Source of the DNA: Candidatus Cloacimonadota bacterium
GTDB lineage: Bacteria > Cloacimonadota > Cloacimonadia > Cloacimonadales > WRIO01
Direction: 5' to 3'
NCBI GenBank assembly: GCA_029553545.1
Contig: JAKPKU010000265.1
Coordinates: forward strand, 1-54,433
Length of the DNA: 54,433 nucleotides
Below the pieces are notes generated by a model. The model did not search any database. It had not been told where the DNA came from and worked only from the letters and a program-made list of their open reading frames with translations. Shown here piece after piece: positions 43,363 to 52,713 of this stretch (positions within the stretch are counted from its first letter, which is position 1; each line of letters begins with the position of its first letter). A program made the translations under genes and the position numbers.

Positions 43363-43388
43363 TTGACTAACAAGCTTGTTTGTACAAT
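43363..43388 (+). promoter_or_regulatory. kamD promoter area with AACAAGCTTGTT palindrome
   Basis: A TTGACT (43363-43368) and TACAAT (43383-43388) flank a perfect 12-bp palindrome (43369-43380). The 14-base spacing is too short for a plain sigma-70 promoter, though TTACTT at 43359-43364 gives 18. A protein bound at the palindrome would cover the spacer, so this may be a regulated promoter of the lysine aminomutase operon. Confidence 0.5.
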
Positions 43389-43420
43389 AGTTGTCTAAAT
43401 GATTATTATAAGGAGGACAA

Positions 43421-44980
43421 TTGTTACATTTAACTATACCACAAGATAAGATTGATTCTGCTCGAGGATTTGCAAAGCAGATTACTCATTCATTAGAAGA
43501 ACTCTTAAATTCTTATAGCTCAGTTACAATTGAAAGAACAGTTTTAAGATTATTAGGCATTGATGGCGCCTTAGAAGATGGTACCCCAATACCAAATTAT
43601 ATTGTAGATCAACTGAAAAGCAAAAATGCACTTGATAAAGGGGTAGCCTACTGGATTTCAAACGCAATTGTATATACAGGGCTGTCTGCACAAGAAGTTG
43701 CAAATTCAGTAAAAGATGGTAAATTGGAGCTAACTCAAATAGCACAACAACCTACTACTGAAGTAATAAAGGTGATGAATGACCTTACTCAAAAGATGAT
43801 AGATCATATAAAACAGCAAAGAGCTGCAAGAGAAAGCTACTTTGCAAAATACGGTCCAAGAAACACGCCATCTCTTTACGTGATTGTGGCAACGGGCAAT
43901 ATCTATGAAGATGTCTTACAAGCCAAAGCTGCAGCAAAGCAAGGAGCTGACATCATTGCTGTAATTAGGTCAACTGCGCAATCATTGCTTGATTATGTAC
44001 CATATGGTGCAACCACAGAGGGGTTTGGTGGAACCTTTGCGACACAAGAAAATTTTAGAATTATGCGAAAAGCATTAGATGAAGTTGGGGCAGAGATAAA
44101 CAAGTACATAAGCCTTACCAACTATGCATCAGGGCTTTGTATGCCAGAAATAGCAGCGATGGGCGCTATGGAAAGGCTCGATTTGATGCTCAATGATGCA
44201 ATGTATGGGATATTATTTAGAGATATAAATCCACAGAGGACATTGCTCGATCAATACTTTTCTCGTATGATAAATGCAGTAGCTGGGATTGAAATCCAAA
44301 CAGGTGAAGATAATTATTTAACTACTTCAGATGCGATAGAGAAAGCATATACTGTTACAGCATCACAATTAATAAATGAGTCTTTTGCATTGTTATCAGG
44401 AGTTAGCCCCGAGAAAATGGGTATTGGACATGCATTTGAAATAGATCCATGTATAGAAAACTCTTTTTCATATGAGCTATCTCACGCACTCTTAACCAAG
44501 ACTCTTTTCCCTCACTCACCTATTAAATATATGCCTCCAACAAAGCATGTGACAGGTAATATTTTTGAGGCTTATATTATCAATGCAATGTTTAATATGG
44601 TTGCTCAAATGACAGGGCAAGGTGTGCAATTACTTGGTATGCTAACAGAAGCAGTACATACACCACATCTCGCTGATCGTGCTTTGGCTATTGATAATGC
44701 AAAATATGTTTTTAATGCTGTAAAAGATTTTTCAAGCGAGATTACTATAGATAAAGAAGGTTTTATCAATAAGCGAGCAGAAGCAGTTTTAGATGAGGCA
44801 ATCTCATTCTTAAAGAGAGTTGCAGAACAAGGTCTTTTCAATGCATTGGAAAAAGGTGAGTTTGCAAATATAAAGAGAGCTCAAACGAGTGGCAAAGGCT
44901 TTGAAGGCGTCTTTCGCAAGTCTGAAGATTATATAAATCCATTTATGGACAAGATTAAGCAAGAGTTAAATTTAGATTAA
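43421..44980 (+). CDS. kamD: Lysine 5,6-aminomutase alpha subunit
   Basis: Large subunit of the adenosylcobalamin/PLP enzyme that moves an amino group from C6 to C5 of lysine derivatives (beta-lysine or D-lysine) in lysine fermentation. 519 residues, close to the clostridial length, with the family stretches YGPRNTPSLYVIVATGNIYEDVLQAKAAAKQGADIIAVIRSTAQSL... beginning at ~145 and RDINPQRTLLDQYFSR-type substrate/TIM-barrel segments near 265. TTG start at 43421: an AGGAGG box (43411-43416) lies just 4 bases upstream and no ATG or GTG fits the family N-terminus. kamE follows after 12 bases. Confidence 0.95.
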   Translation: MLHLTIPQDKIDSARGFAKQITHSLEELLNSYSSVTIERTVLRLLGIDGALEDGTPIPNYIVDQLKSKNALDKGVAYWISNAIVYTGLSAQEVANSVKDGKLELTQIAQQPTTEVIKVMNDLTQKMIDHIKQQRAARESYFAKYGPRNTPSLYVIVATGNIYEDVLQAKAAAKQGADIIAVIRSTAQSLLDYVPYGATTEGFGGTFATQENFRIMRKALDEVGAEINKYISLTNYASGLCMPEIAAMGAMERLDLMLNDAMYGILFRDINPQRTLLDQYFSRMINAVAGIEIQTGEDNYLTTSDAIEKAYTVTASQLINESFALLSGVSPEKMGIGHAFEIDPCIENSFSYELSHALLTKTLFPHSPIKYMPPTKHVTGNIFEAYIINAMFNMVAQMTGQGVQLLGMLTEAVHTPHLADRALAIDNAKYVFNAVKDFSSEITIDKEGFINKRAEAVLDEAISFLKRVAEQGLFNALEKGEFANIKRAQTSGKGFEGVFRKSEDYINPFMDKIKQELNLD

Positions 44981-44992
44981 AGGAAAGAAAAA

Positions 44993-45736
44993 ATGAGTAC
45001 AAAAATAGATAAAACATTTATTCGTCCTTATGGCGACACAATGAATGATGGGCGTATGCAAATATCCTTTTCTATGCCCGTAAAGGCAGATGAATCAGGT
45101 AAAGAAGCAGCAAGACAATTATTGAAACAAATGGGATTAGATGAAATTGAAATATGCTATATTGCCGATCTTTCTGAAGGGTTTGCGCATATTGTTGCAT
45201 ATGGTAATACAAGCGCTTTTGTCGATTTGACTAAAATTCAAGTCAAAACAGTCGATACAGATGTTATGACAATGGAAGAAACTGATGAGTTTGTAGAACA
45301 GCACTTAGGACGAAAAATTACTATAATTGGTGCATGTATCGAATCTGATGCACATACTGTTGGTATAGATGCTATTCTAAATATGAAAGGCTATAATCAC
45401 AGATATGGGCTTGAAAGATATAAATGGTTTAATACCGTAAATATGGGCGCTCAAGTTTTATCAGAAGACTTGCTGGCAAAGGCAAGAGAAATGAATGCAG
45501 ATGCTATTTTGGTGTCACAAATCGTTACTCAAAAGAATATTCATGTCAAAAACTTAACAAGACTTATAGAGATGGCAGAAGCTGAAGGATTAAGGGATAA
45601 AATGTTGTTTATCTGTGGTGGTCCTCGTATTAATCATGATTTAGCAATAGAGCTTGGTTATGATGCAGGCTTTGGTGCAGGCTCTTATTCAACAGATGTT
45701 GCTTCTTTTATCGTAACAAAATTAGCAAATAAATAA
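44993..45736 (+). CDS. kamE: Lysine 5,6-aminomutase beta subunit
   Basis: 247 residues. C-terminal Rossmann B12 domain with DAHTVG (119-124): His121 is the cobalt ligand, and Lys132 in NMKGY the likely PLP Schiff-base lysine. Their 11-residue spacing equals that of His133/Lys144 in the Clostridium sticklandii enzyme. Further family motif YGLERY (138-143) and SQIVTQKN. Lysine 2,3-aminomutase and the other kam genes are not in the window. Start has AAAGGAAAG upstream. Confidence 0.95.
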   Translation: MSTKIDKTFIRPYGDTMNDGRMQISFSMPVKADESGKEAARQLLKQMGLDEIEICYIADLSEGFAHIVAYGNTSAFVDLTKIQVKTVDTDVMTMEETDEFVEQHLGRKITIIGACIESDAHTVGIDAILNMKGYNHRYGLERYKWFNTVNMGAQVLSEDLLAKAREMNADAILVSQIVTQKNIHVKNLTRLIEMAEAEGLRDKMLFICGGPRINHDLAIELGYDAGFGAGSYSTDVASFIVTKLANK

Positions 45737-45764
45737 TAAATAAAAATAATGCAGGGCAGGTATT

Positions 45765-48700
45765 ATGCTTAGTGCAATAGCTTCGGTTTTTTTAAAAAAT
45801 CCACAAAGCTTGTTAAAGTCATATAAAGTCAATTCAACAGACAAGAATAAAACAATTCAAAGGCTTATACAACTTGATGCAGTGGATGAACTTATTGAAA
45901 TAGCAAAAAAAGATAAAGATGTGAGGGATTATATTATTCTTGATTTGCTAAAGAAACATAAGTTGACCAATGATCATTTTCAGTATATTCTTTCTTGGCT
46001 TGAAGCATCAAAACTTCAATCATCGTTGCTTTCTTATGTAAAAAGCAGGGTAGAAAAGAAATATATTGAAATGTTCGTCAAAAATAATGAGATTGATCCA
46101 AATGCGCGAAGGAACCTAAAAAGCATCTTAACCCACTTTAATGCACCTCAAGATAATGACGTAGAAAAGTACTCTTTTGACGAAAGGTATTTAAGGCTGA
46201 AAATGATTTTGGACGAGTATAGCGATATATATACAGAAGAGCCTAAAAAACTGAAACACTATACTGCAGTCTTAGAGAACATAATCTTAAAATTTATAAA
46301 AGAATGGCAATCAATTACCAGTAATCATGTAGATTTTTTAGTTGGTTTTATTAAACAACACAATTGTCTTGAACCTCAAAACAAGGAGAGTTTTTTTACA
46401 ATCATGAACCTTGTTGATTTGACTTTAGAACAAAAACTGCAGCTGATTAGAGTATTGGATTCAGAAGTACTGTACGAACCAGAGTTTTTCTCTTGTTTTA
46501 CAAACTTTAATTATGGTGATGTGGAGAAAATGCAGAGTATCCTCTCACGCCCAATGGTAAACAAATGGATTGATTCTTATTTTAAAAATACGTATTTTCA
46601 TGATCTTTTTTGGTTGAAAAGATATTATCCAAGCTTTGAATGGGTTACTGGGATTGTGGATGAAAAATATAATGACAAGATAGTAAAAAATTTGATTTTT
46701 AATGAAAATAATCATCTTACTAAATCATTAAACCTTACCCTATTCGAGATTATAAATAATAAAGATATCTTGAATAAGCTTGAGGAAAGCTCATTGTTCA
46801 TACAGAATATGATAGATTCGAGGATTGATAACCCAAACTTTGAAATAGAGTTTTACTTAAAAGCCCTCTCGATGATTGGCGGAGAGGTAAACTTCAAGTA
46901 TTTTGCAAAACAAATTAATAAGAGACCCGTCCAAGATATGCAGGTTACTTTTTTTGATATTGAAAAGAAGTATGTAAAGCTAAAGAAAGATGAAAATGAC
47001 CCAAAAAGTATTCAAGCTTTGATAGAAAAAGAGCAAAAAGAAAAAGATAATCTTATCACAGCACAGCATTTTAGTGTATTTATGCAAAGTTGGATTGAGA
47101 ATATATCGTTGTTGAAAATTTTAACAAGTGAATTGAAACAACTTCTATCAACAAACTTGCCAGACTTAAAAGGAGTGGCAGCAAATTCTGGTGATGAAAC
47201 AAAGAAAATGATATGTAAGTTGATTGCATTGCTTAATCTAAATGAGCAAAGACCAGTTTTAGATGATTTAATAAAATCCAAAAACATATCATTGAAGATA
47301 CAAGCTATTTTAGCAATAAAAAGCTTTGGGGAAGATATTAGTGAGCACTTGCAAAACCTTGCTTATTCAAAAAATGTATTGGAAAGACAGGAGTTGGTGC
47401 GCTCTTTGAATTATTTTAACGATGATTTTGATGAGATTACTTTGACGACTTTGGCATTAGATAATAATGCCTTGGTCAGCGAGCTCACGATGAACTTTAT
47501 AGCATCTCTTGATCAAGAACTATGCTTCAAAATACTTACAGAAATCCATATGAAAATCCAATTAAAGAATAGATATAACATTGTTAGAATACTTGCTAAA
47601 TTGAATACAGTCAAGGTTATACCAATTATTATCCAATTACTAAGAAATGGTGATAATAATCTCTACTTAGAAGGGATAAAAGCATTTGCAAAGATAAACC
47701 ATCCATTATCCATAACTATTTTGAAAAACATGGAGCTTGATAAAAACTTTGTTTTGGAGTTAGAGAGAGCTAAAGCATTAATAAATCTTGGTGATTTTGA
47801 AGCATGGGAAGTCTTGTCAAAGTATTTTACAATTAATCACACTATCATACAAGAATATGCAAAACTTTTGTATATACAGCTTGCAGGTATGGAGCAAATG
47901 AGCGTGATTAAAGAGTTGTGCGAAGATGCTAATAGCCTTGTTGCAGGGTTTGCAATTATTAAACTATTCCTTTATAATGAAACAGAAGCTTACAAAGCAA
48001 TAGACGATTCATTTGATAAAAATCACTTTGAAAAGCTTTATTATATTGCAATATTCTTTTCTTTATTGCCATATAACGATGTTAAATCAAAAGTTGGTAT
48101 GCTTATTCACTGTAAATCACTAAAATGTCGAACAATAGCTACGTTTATTATAGCTAAGAACGAAGATAAAAGGCGCATGGATAGCTTTGAAAAAGAAGTA
48201 ATCAATATGGATAATAGTGAACATAAAGAAATTTTAACAGCTTTTTACGATTATCCTGACCCAATTGCGTTCAACTTGATAAAAAAGATCTGTATGTTTC
48301 AAAGCAAACAGAATATAGAAATAGCTCTTAATGCTCTGGTTTATACTCGTAACAACCAAATTAATGCATTTATTAAAGACCTTTGGAATAAAAGTGATAA
48401 TGAGATAAAAAAACTCGTTATCGACTTTATTATTCGTACAAACAATGATGAGCTTTATCAGTTTATCAAGATCCAAACTGATTATGTCTCTTTTGATGTT
48501 CAGGCTCATATTTATCGTTCAGTTATCATTGTTGAGAATTCAGAACTCGCTTGGGAAAAGCTGGATGAGATAATCAGAGCTGACGAAAATGACATTAAAA
48601 AATCTGCTATTGAGGCATTAGCTCAAATTGAAGACCAAAAAACAATTAATATACTAAACAGATATCTCAGCTCACCTTTTGAAGATATTCAAATCGAAGT

Positions 48701-49667
48701 TATTAAAGCACTTGGCTCTACGGGTAATCCAGAAGTTATCAAGATTATAAGCAAATATACTGACTCATCCTCACCTCGTTTGAAAATTGCATTAGCTACC
48801 GCACTTGGCAATCTCCCATTTAAAGATAGTTTAAATCTCTTAAAGAAGCTTAGCATTGACCGTGATGAGTATGTAAAAGTTACAGCAGATGTTTCTATCG
48901 AGAAGCTGCAAAGAGGTGCTGATACTCCCCAAAAACCGTTTTGTGAAATGATTGATGAAATGCTTGAAGAAAATACATGGAGATTGTCTGATGAATGGTT
49001 TGAGCGAGAATACTCGATGTTTTATAATAAATACAAGAAATATGAAGAAAAAAATATCATGGACTTTATTAAGAAAAACGTATTAAATCATGAGGATTAT
49101 TTGGTAGAAATTGAAAGGCTAAAGAGAAAACTTGATTCAGATCTCAAAGCAAATCTTAGCGCTGAAGATATAATTAGCATAAAACAAGAATATGAAAAGA
49201 ATATAAATCAATTATCAGTCAAAGAAGAGCTTATTTTAGCCATCTTAAATGTAAAATACTCAGAATTAACAGAAAAGGAACAAAGCATTGTAAAATCAAT
49301 TATCAAATCTAAAGATAACTTGCTAAATAAGGCTATTACGTTTAGCCTTAGTAATCAAGACTTTGCTGAAAGACAAGCAGTGATAGCTTATTTACTCTCT
49401 TACAAAGAAAACCATATGCTTGCTGATTATCTTTTGTATTCCTTGACTAAAGAGAAAAACTTTGAGAATATACCATTAATAGCTAAACTCTTTTCAAAAG
49501 AAAGACCCAGGTTTTACTTGATGTATTTATTTAACTACTTTTTTGTTAACAAACAGTATATTATTAAACAGGTAAATCCACGAATACTTAGGGAGTTGTC
49601 AGCTGTTGCTGTTGATTCTGATATTAAGACAAATATGATGTCAATAATTCAGCAGTTGGACGTATAA
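45765..49667 (+). CDS. Large HEAT-repeat protein of unknown function
   Basis: 1300 residues, entirely helical by composition, no signal peptide and no membrane segment. Clear HEAT/PBS-lyase-like repeats around 930-1050 (KSAIEALAQIEDQKTINIL, IEVIKALGSTGNPEVIKII, IALATALGNLPFKDSLNLL) and weaker ones across ~490-720. The first ~450 residues and the last ~220 (with a charged coiled-coil stretch near 1100-1160) show no known motif. Likely a cytoplasmic scaffold. It is 28 bases after kamE and overlaps mazG by one base, so it is co-transcribed, but no functional link is evident. Ribosome site is weak (GGGCAGG). Confidence 0.75.
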   Translation: MLSAIASVFLKNPQSLLKSYKVNSTDKNKTIQRLIQLDAVDELIEIAKKDKDVRDYIILDLLKKHKLTNDHFQYILSWLEASKLQSSLLSYVKSRVEKKYIEMFVKNNEIDPNARRNLKSILTHFNAPQDNDVEKYSFDERYLRLKMILDEYSDIYTEEPKKLKHYTAVLENIILKFIKEWQSITSNHVDFLVGFIKQHNCLEPQNKESFFTIMNLVDLTLEQKLQLIRVLDSEVLYEPEFFSCFTNFNYGDVEKMQSILSRPMVNKWIDSYFKNTYFHDLFWLKRYYPSFEWVTGIVDEKYNDKIVKNLIFNENNHLTKSLNLTLFEIINNKDILNKLEESSLFIQNMIDSRIDNPNFEIEFYLKALSMIGGEVNFKYFAKQINKRPVQDMQVTFFDIEKKYVKLKKDENDPKSIQALIEKEQKEKDNLITAQHFSVFMQSWIENISLLKILTSELKQLLSTNLPDLKGVAANSGDETKKMICKLIALLNLNEQRPVLDDLIKSKNISLKIQAILAIKSFGEDISEHLQNLAYSKNVLERQELVRSLNYFNDDFDEITLTTLALDNNALVSELTMNFIASLDQELCFKILTEIHMKIQLKNRYNIVRILAKLNTVKVIPIIIQLLRNGDNNLYLEGIKAFAKINHPLSITILKNMELDKNFVLELERAKALINLGDFEAWEVLSKYFTINHTIIQEYAKLLYIQLAGMEQMSVIKELCEDANSLVAGFAIIKLFLYNETEAYKAIDDSFDKNHFEKLYYIAIFFSLLPYNDVKSKVGMLIHCKSLKCRTIATFIIAKNEDKRRMDSFEKEVINMDNSEHKEILTAFYDYPDPIAFNLIKKICMFQSKQNIEIALNALVYTRNNQINAFIKDLWNKSDNEIKKLVIDFIIRTNNDELYQFIKIQTDYVSFDVQAHIYRSVIIVENSELAWEKLDEIIRADENDIKKSAIEALAQIEDQKTINILNRYLSSPFEDIQIEVIKALGSTGNPEVIKIISKYTDSSSPRLKIALATALGNLPFKDSLNLLKKLSIDRDEYVKVTADVSIEKLQRGADTPQKPFCEMIDEMLEENTWRLSDEWFEREYSMFYNKYKKYEEKNIMDFIKKNVLNHEDYLVEIERLKRKLDSDLKANLSAEDIISIKQEYEKNINQLSVKEELILAILNVKYSELTEKEQSIVKSIIKSKDNLLNKAITFSLSNQDFAERQAVIAYLLSYKENHMLADYLLYSLTKEKNFENIPLIAKLFSKERPRFYLMYLFNYFFVNKQYIIKQVNPRILRELSAVAVDSDIKTNMMSIIQQLDV

Positions 49668-50449
49668 TGAAATATAATTTTGACACTCTTACTGAGATTG
49701 TAATAAAGCTAAGACACCCTGAAACTGGCTGCCCATGGGATAATGCGCAAACAAGCAAATCTTTGGTGCCTAACTTTATTGAAGAACTATATGAATGTGT
49801 AGAGGCAATTGATAATGAAAAGCATCAAGATTTAGCTGAAGAGCTTGGTGATTTACTTTTACATGTATGCTTGCAAATTAATATTGCCAAAGAAAGTAAT
49901 TACTTTACTGAAAATGATGTCTTTATGACAATTATACAGAAGCTAATTAGGAGACACCCACATATCTTTGCTAATGAAAGCGCTGAAACTGCTGGTGAAG
50001 TAAAGAAGAATTGGGAAATGATTAAGATGGAAGAAAAGAAACAGCGAAAATCTATCTTAGAAGGAATACCAAAAGCTATGTCTTCTCTGATTGTAGCTCA
50101 AAGAACACAAGAAAAAGCTGCTGCAACTGGTTTTGATTGGAAAGATGATAAGCCTGTTTTCAATAAACTTGAAGAAGAAACTCAAGAGTTGCAAAATGCA
50201 ATTAGTAATGAAGATAGTAATAATATAGAAGAAGAGATAGGTGATTTGCTATTTACTCTTGTGAACCTTTCAAGAAAGCTTGGTTTTGATGCTGATACAG
50301 CCTTAAGGAAGAGTAATGATAAGTTTACCCAAAGGTTTAAGAAGCTTGAACAATACTACAAAGAACATGGTATGTCACTACAAACATCTACTTTAGAAGA
50401 AATGGACTCTGTCTGGGATATCATTAAGCTTAAACAAAATATGGAGTAA
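49667..50449 (+). CDS. mazG: Nucleoside triphosphate pyrophosphohydrolase
   Basis: Removes pyrophosphate from (aberrant) NTPs, a house-cleaning enzyme; in E. coli it also affects ppGpp. 260 residues, double-domain form. First domain: LRHPETGCPWDNAQTSKSLVPNFIEELYE (15-43) with EELYE...D and EELGDLLLHV metal motifs; second: VAQRTQEKAAATGFDW (~143-158), EEETQELQNAI and EEIGDLLFTLVNLSRKLG. Start shares one base with the HEAT gene stop. Confidence 0.95.
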   Translation: MKYNFDTLTEIVIKLRHPETGCPWDNAQTSKSLVPNFIEELYECVEAIDNEKHQDLAEELGDLLLHVCLQINIAKESNYFTENDVFMTIIQKLIRRHPHIFANESAETAGEVKKNWEMIKMEEKKQRKSILEGIPKAMSSLIVAQRTQEKAAATGFDWKDDKPVFNKLEEETQELQNAISNEDSNNIEEEIGDLLFTLVNLSRKLGFDADTALRKSNDKFTQRFKKLEQYYKEHGMSLQTSTLEEMDSVWDIIKLKQNME

Positions 50450-50451
50450 AG

Positions 50452-52005
50452 ATGATAGTTTTAAACCAACAGCAAATGCAAGAGCTTGATACAAATACAA
50501 TGTCTTTTCTCAAAAGAACATCTCTAATCTTGATGGAAGTGGCAGGTAAGGTATGCGCTGATAAGATCATCAGTATCAGAGAGTTGATGAATAATAAGAA
50601 CCCAATAATTATCTTTTGCGGCAATGGTAATAATGGGGGAGATGGTTTTGTGATTGCTCGTTGGCTCAAGCAGAATAATATCAATACCAAGGTTATTCTA
50701 TTAGGCAATGTAAGCAAGTTCTCGGAATCAACAAAGAACAATTACAAGGCTTGCTTGGCTTTAAACATCGAAATAACCCAACTTGACTCTATTGAGCAGG
50801 CTTTTGACTTTCATATTAATAATAATGTATGTATAGATGCAGTTTTTGGTAATGGCTTTAGTGGTGCATTGCCTGCTTTACACTCAACACTTTTTGCAAA
50901 GATAAATGACGAATCTTCTCTCACTATTTCAATAGATTTACCATCAGGTTTGTCTGCTGATACGGGAAGTGCTGACTTAAATGCAATAAGAGCTGACTAT
51001 ACACTCTGCATTGCTTTTTATAAGTATGGACACTTGATCAATAGAGGCAAAGAGCTTTGTGGGAAGATAGAAATAGTCGATATTTGTATTCCAAATAATC
51101 TCTTATCAGAGGAATACAGTAAGGTAAAGTTAGTTAATAGAGAAGATATTTCTTATCCTAATCGTTTTAAAACAAGTCATAAGGGTGACTATGGAAAAGT
51201 CGCTATTTTTGCTGGCTCTGAGCAGTTCACTGGCGCTGCAGTTTTGTCAGCTAATGCATGTTTAAATGCTGGTGCAGGCTTGATATATCTATTTTCTTCC
51301 TCTGCAATGAGAAATAGATATGATGCTTCATTAATTGAAGTGATCAAAGTAACAATACCTGAAAAAGACCACTTACCAGATTCAATAAGCTTAGAGAAAA
51401 TGCTGCAAAGTATGGATTGTATTTTAATAGGTCCTGGTATAGGCACCGAAGAATATAGTCTTGAACTCGTAAAAACAGTCTTAAAACAGGCAAAAATGAA
51501 GCCAGTGATACTTGATGCTGATGCCTTGAATATCATCTCTAAAAATAGAGAATTATTGGAAGATATGAAAGGCAAGAATGTTTTGCTGACACCGCATATT
51601 GCTGAGTTTGCAAGGCTTTCAAATCATAATCAAGCTGATATACAAGAAAACCAAATTGTGTACTTAAAAGAGTTTGTAACAAAGTATCAAGTTACTGTTC
51701 TATTAAAGTCCTCAGTCAGTCTTTGTTCAAATAATGAGGACATAAGTATCATCGCCAATGGTAATGATGGACTTTCAACAGGTGGCAGTGGAGATGTATT
51801 GGCAGGTATTATTGCTTCATTTGTTGCCCAAAACATGCGTACAAATAGCAATCTAAAAGAGGTTCTTTATCACGCAGCTGTTAGTGGTTCTTATCTTTTA
51901 GGTGAAACAGCAGATTCACTTAATGAAATATACGAAACTGCAGCCATTACGCCTCAAAGAATAATCAATAATATATTTAAAAATAAGGGAGATAAAAATG
52001 ACTAA
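50452..52005 (+). CDS. nnr: Bifunctional NAD(P)H-hydrate epimerase / dehydratase
   Basis: Repairs hydrated NAD(P)H. 517 residues. N-terminal YjeF epimerase domain: CGNGNNGGDGFVIARWL (~56-72), IDAVFGNGFSG (~130) and ISIDLPSGLSADTG (~161-174). C-terminal ribokinase-like dehydratase: GDYGKVAIFAGSEQFTGAA (~245-263), IGPGIGTEE (~326), LDADALNI (~352-359), LLTPHIAEFARL and STGGSGDVLAGIIASF (~442-457). Start 2 bases after mazG; overlaps the next gene by 8 bases. Confidence 0.96.
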   Translation: MIVLNQQQMQELDTNTMSFLKRTSLILMEVAGKVCADKIISIRELMNNKNPIIIFCGNGNNGGDGFVIARWLKQNNINTKVILLGNVSKFSESTKNNYKACLALNIEITQLDSIEQAFDFHINNNVCIDAVFGNGFSGALPALHSTLFAKINDESSLTISIDLPSGLSADTGSADLNAIRADYTLCIAFYKYGHLINRGKELCGKIEIVDICIPNNLLSEEYSKVKLVNREDISYPNRFKTSHKGDYGKVAIFAGSEQFTGAAVLSANACLNAGAGLIYLFSSSAMRNRYDASLIEVIKVTIPEKDHLPDSISLEKMLQSMDCILIGPGIGTEEYSLELVKTVLKQAKMKPVILDADALNIISKNRELLEDMKGKNVLLTPHIAEFARLSNHNQADIQENQIVYLKEFVTKYQVTVLLKSSVSLCSNNEDISIIANGNDGLSTGGSGDVLAGIIASFVAQNMRTNSNLKEVLYHAAVSGSYLLGETADSLNEIYETAAITPQRIINNIFKNKGDKND

Positions 52006-52711
52006 AACAATAGGTACTATCATCAGTGTAGGATTAATAATTTCAGCATTAATCCTTGGTCAATTCTTTTACAAAGCACAACACAAAAGCGATGTTGTTA
52101 AGGTTGTTGGTTTTGCAAGCATGGAATATCCATCAGATATTCTTAAATGGCAAGTCCAATTGGGAGTGCAGGTAGATCAAAACAATCTTAATTCTGGATA
52201 TATGACTTTATCAAAAAGCGTCGATAGCTTTAAAAGTATCTTGCATGAGTCTGGACTTGATACTAATAACTTAAAAGTTAGAAGCCCTTATTCTTATGCA
52301 ACATACAGCCAATCTGGCAGTATAAATGGTTATTCAATTGAGCAAAGTCTTGTTTATACTCTACAAGATACATTACAATTTAAAATTATTGAAGAACTCG
52401 ACTTTAATCCTTTAGCATTTTATAATAAGGGTATTATGTTAAGAAGTTCAAATATCGAATATTATATTTCAGAGCTCCCTCAAATTAAACATAATATTAT
52501 TGCTGAAGCAACAAAAGATGCAAAAATTAGAGCAATGAAAGTAGCAGATAGTTCTGGTGGTAAAGTAGGGAAAATTATTAGTGCACGTGTAGGTGTTTTT
52601 CAAATAACAGAGCCATTATCTACGGAGGTGGCTTCCTATGGTATTTATAGTACGTCGTCCAAGCAAAAGCAAATATCTGTTACAGTATCCACAGAGTATG
52701 AATTAAAATAG
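51998..52711 (+). CDS. SIMPL domain-containing (DUF541) exported protein
   Basis: 237 residues. N-terminal membrane anchor or signal (TIGTIISVGLIISALILGQFFY), then SIMPL/DUF541: VVGFASMEYPSDILKWQVQL (~34), RSPYSYATYSQSGSINGYSIEQSLVYTL (~92-119) and AEATKDAKIRAMKVADSSGGKVGKIISARVG (~168-198). Family members are periplasmic or outer-membrane oligomers of uncertain role in stress protection. AAGGGAG precedes the ATG. Its stop is only 2 bases from the convergent dtd stop, so no private terminator exists. Confidence 0.88.
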   Translation: MTKTIGTIISVGLIISALILGQFFYKAQHKSDVVKVVGFASMEYPSDILKWQVQLGVQVDQNNLNSGYMTLSKSVDSFKSILHESGLDTNNLKVRSPYSYATYSQSGSINGYSIEQSLVYTLQDTLQFKIIEELDFNPLAFYNKGIMLRSSNIEYYISELPQIKHNIIAEATKDAKIRAMKVADSSGGKVGKIISARVGVFQITEPLSTEVASYGIYSTSSKQKQISVTVSTEYELK

Positions 52712-52713
52712 TA

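Larger units (their letters stand above)
42345..43420. other. Divergent intergenic region, 1076 bp
   Basis: The longest non-coding stretch here. From left: siaA-side promoter (42364-42392), repeat R1 copy 3 (42521-42691), repeat R2 copy 2 (42732-42874), a possible 39-residue frame (43034-43153), and the kamD promoter area with a 12-bp palindrome (43369-43380). No cobalamin riboswitch B12 box was found although kamDE uses cobalamin. Confidence 0.75.

Noticed and set aside
42345-43420. Cobalamin riboswitch upstream of the B12-dependent kamDE
   Set aside because: No B12-box-like sequence or matching helix pattern was found; the structured parts belong to R1 and R2, which also occur away from B12 genes.
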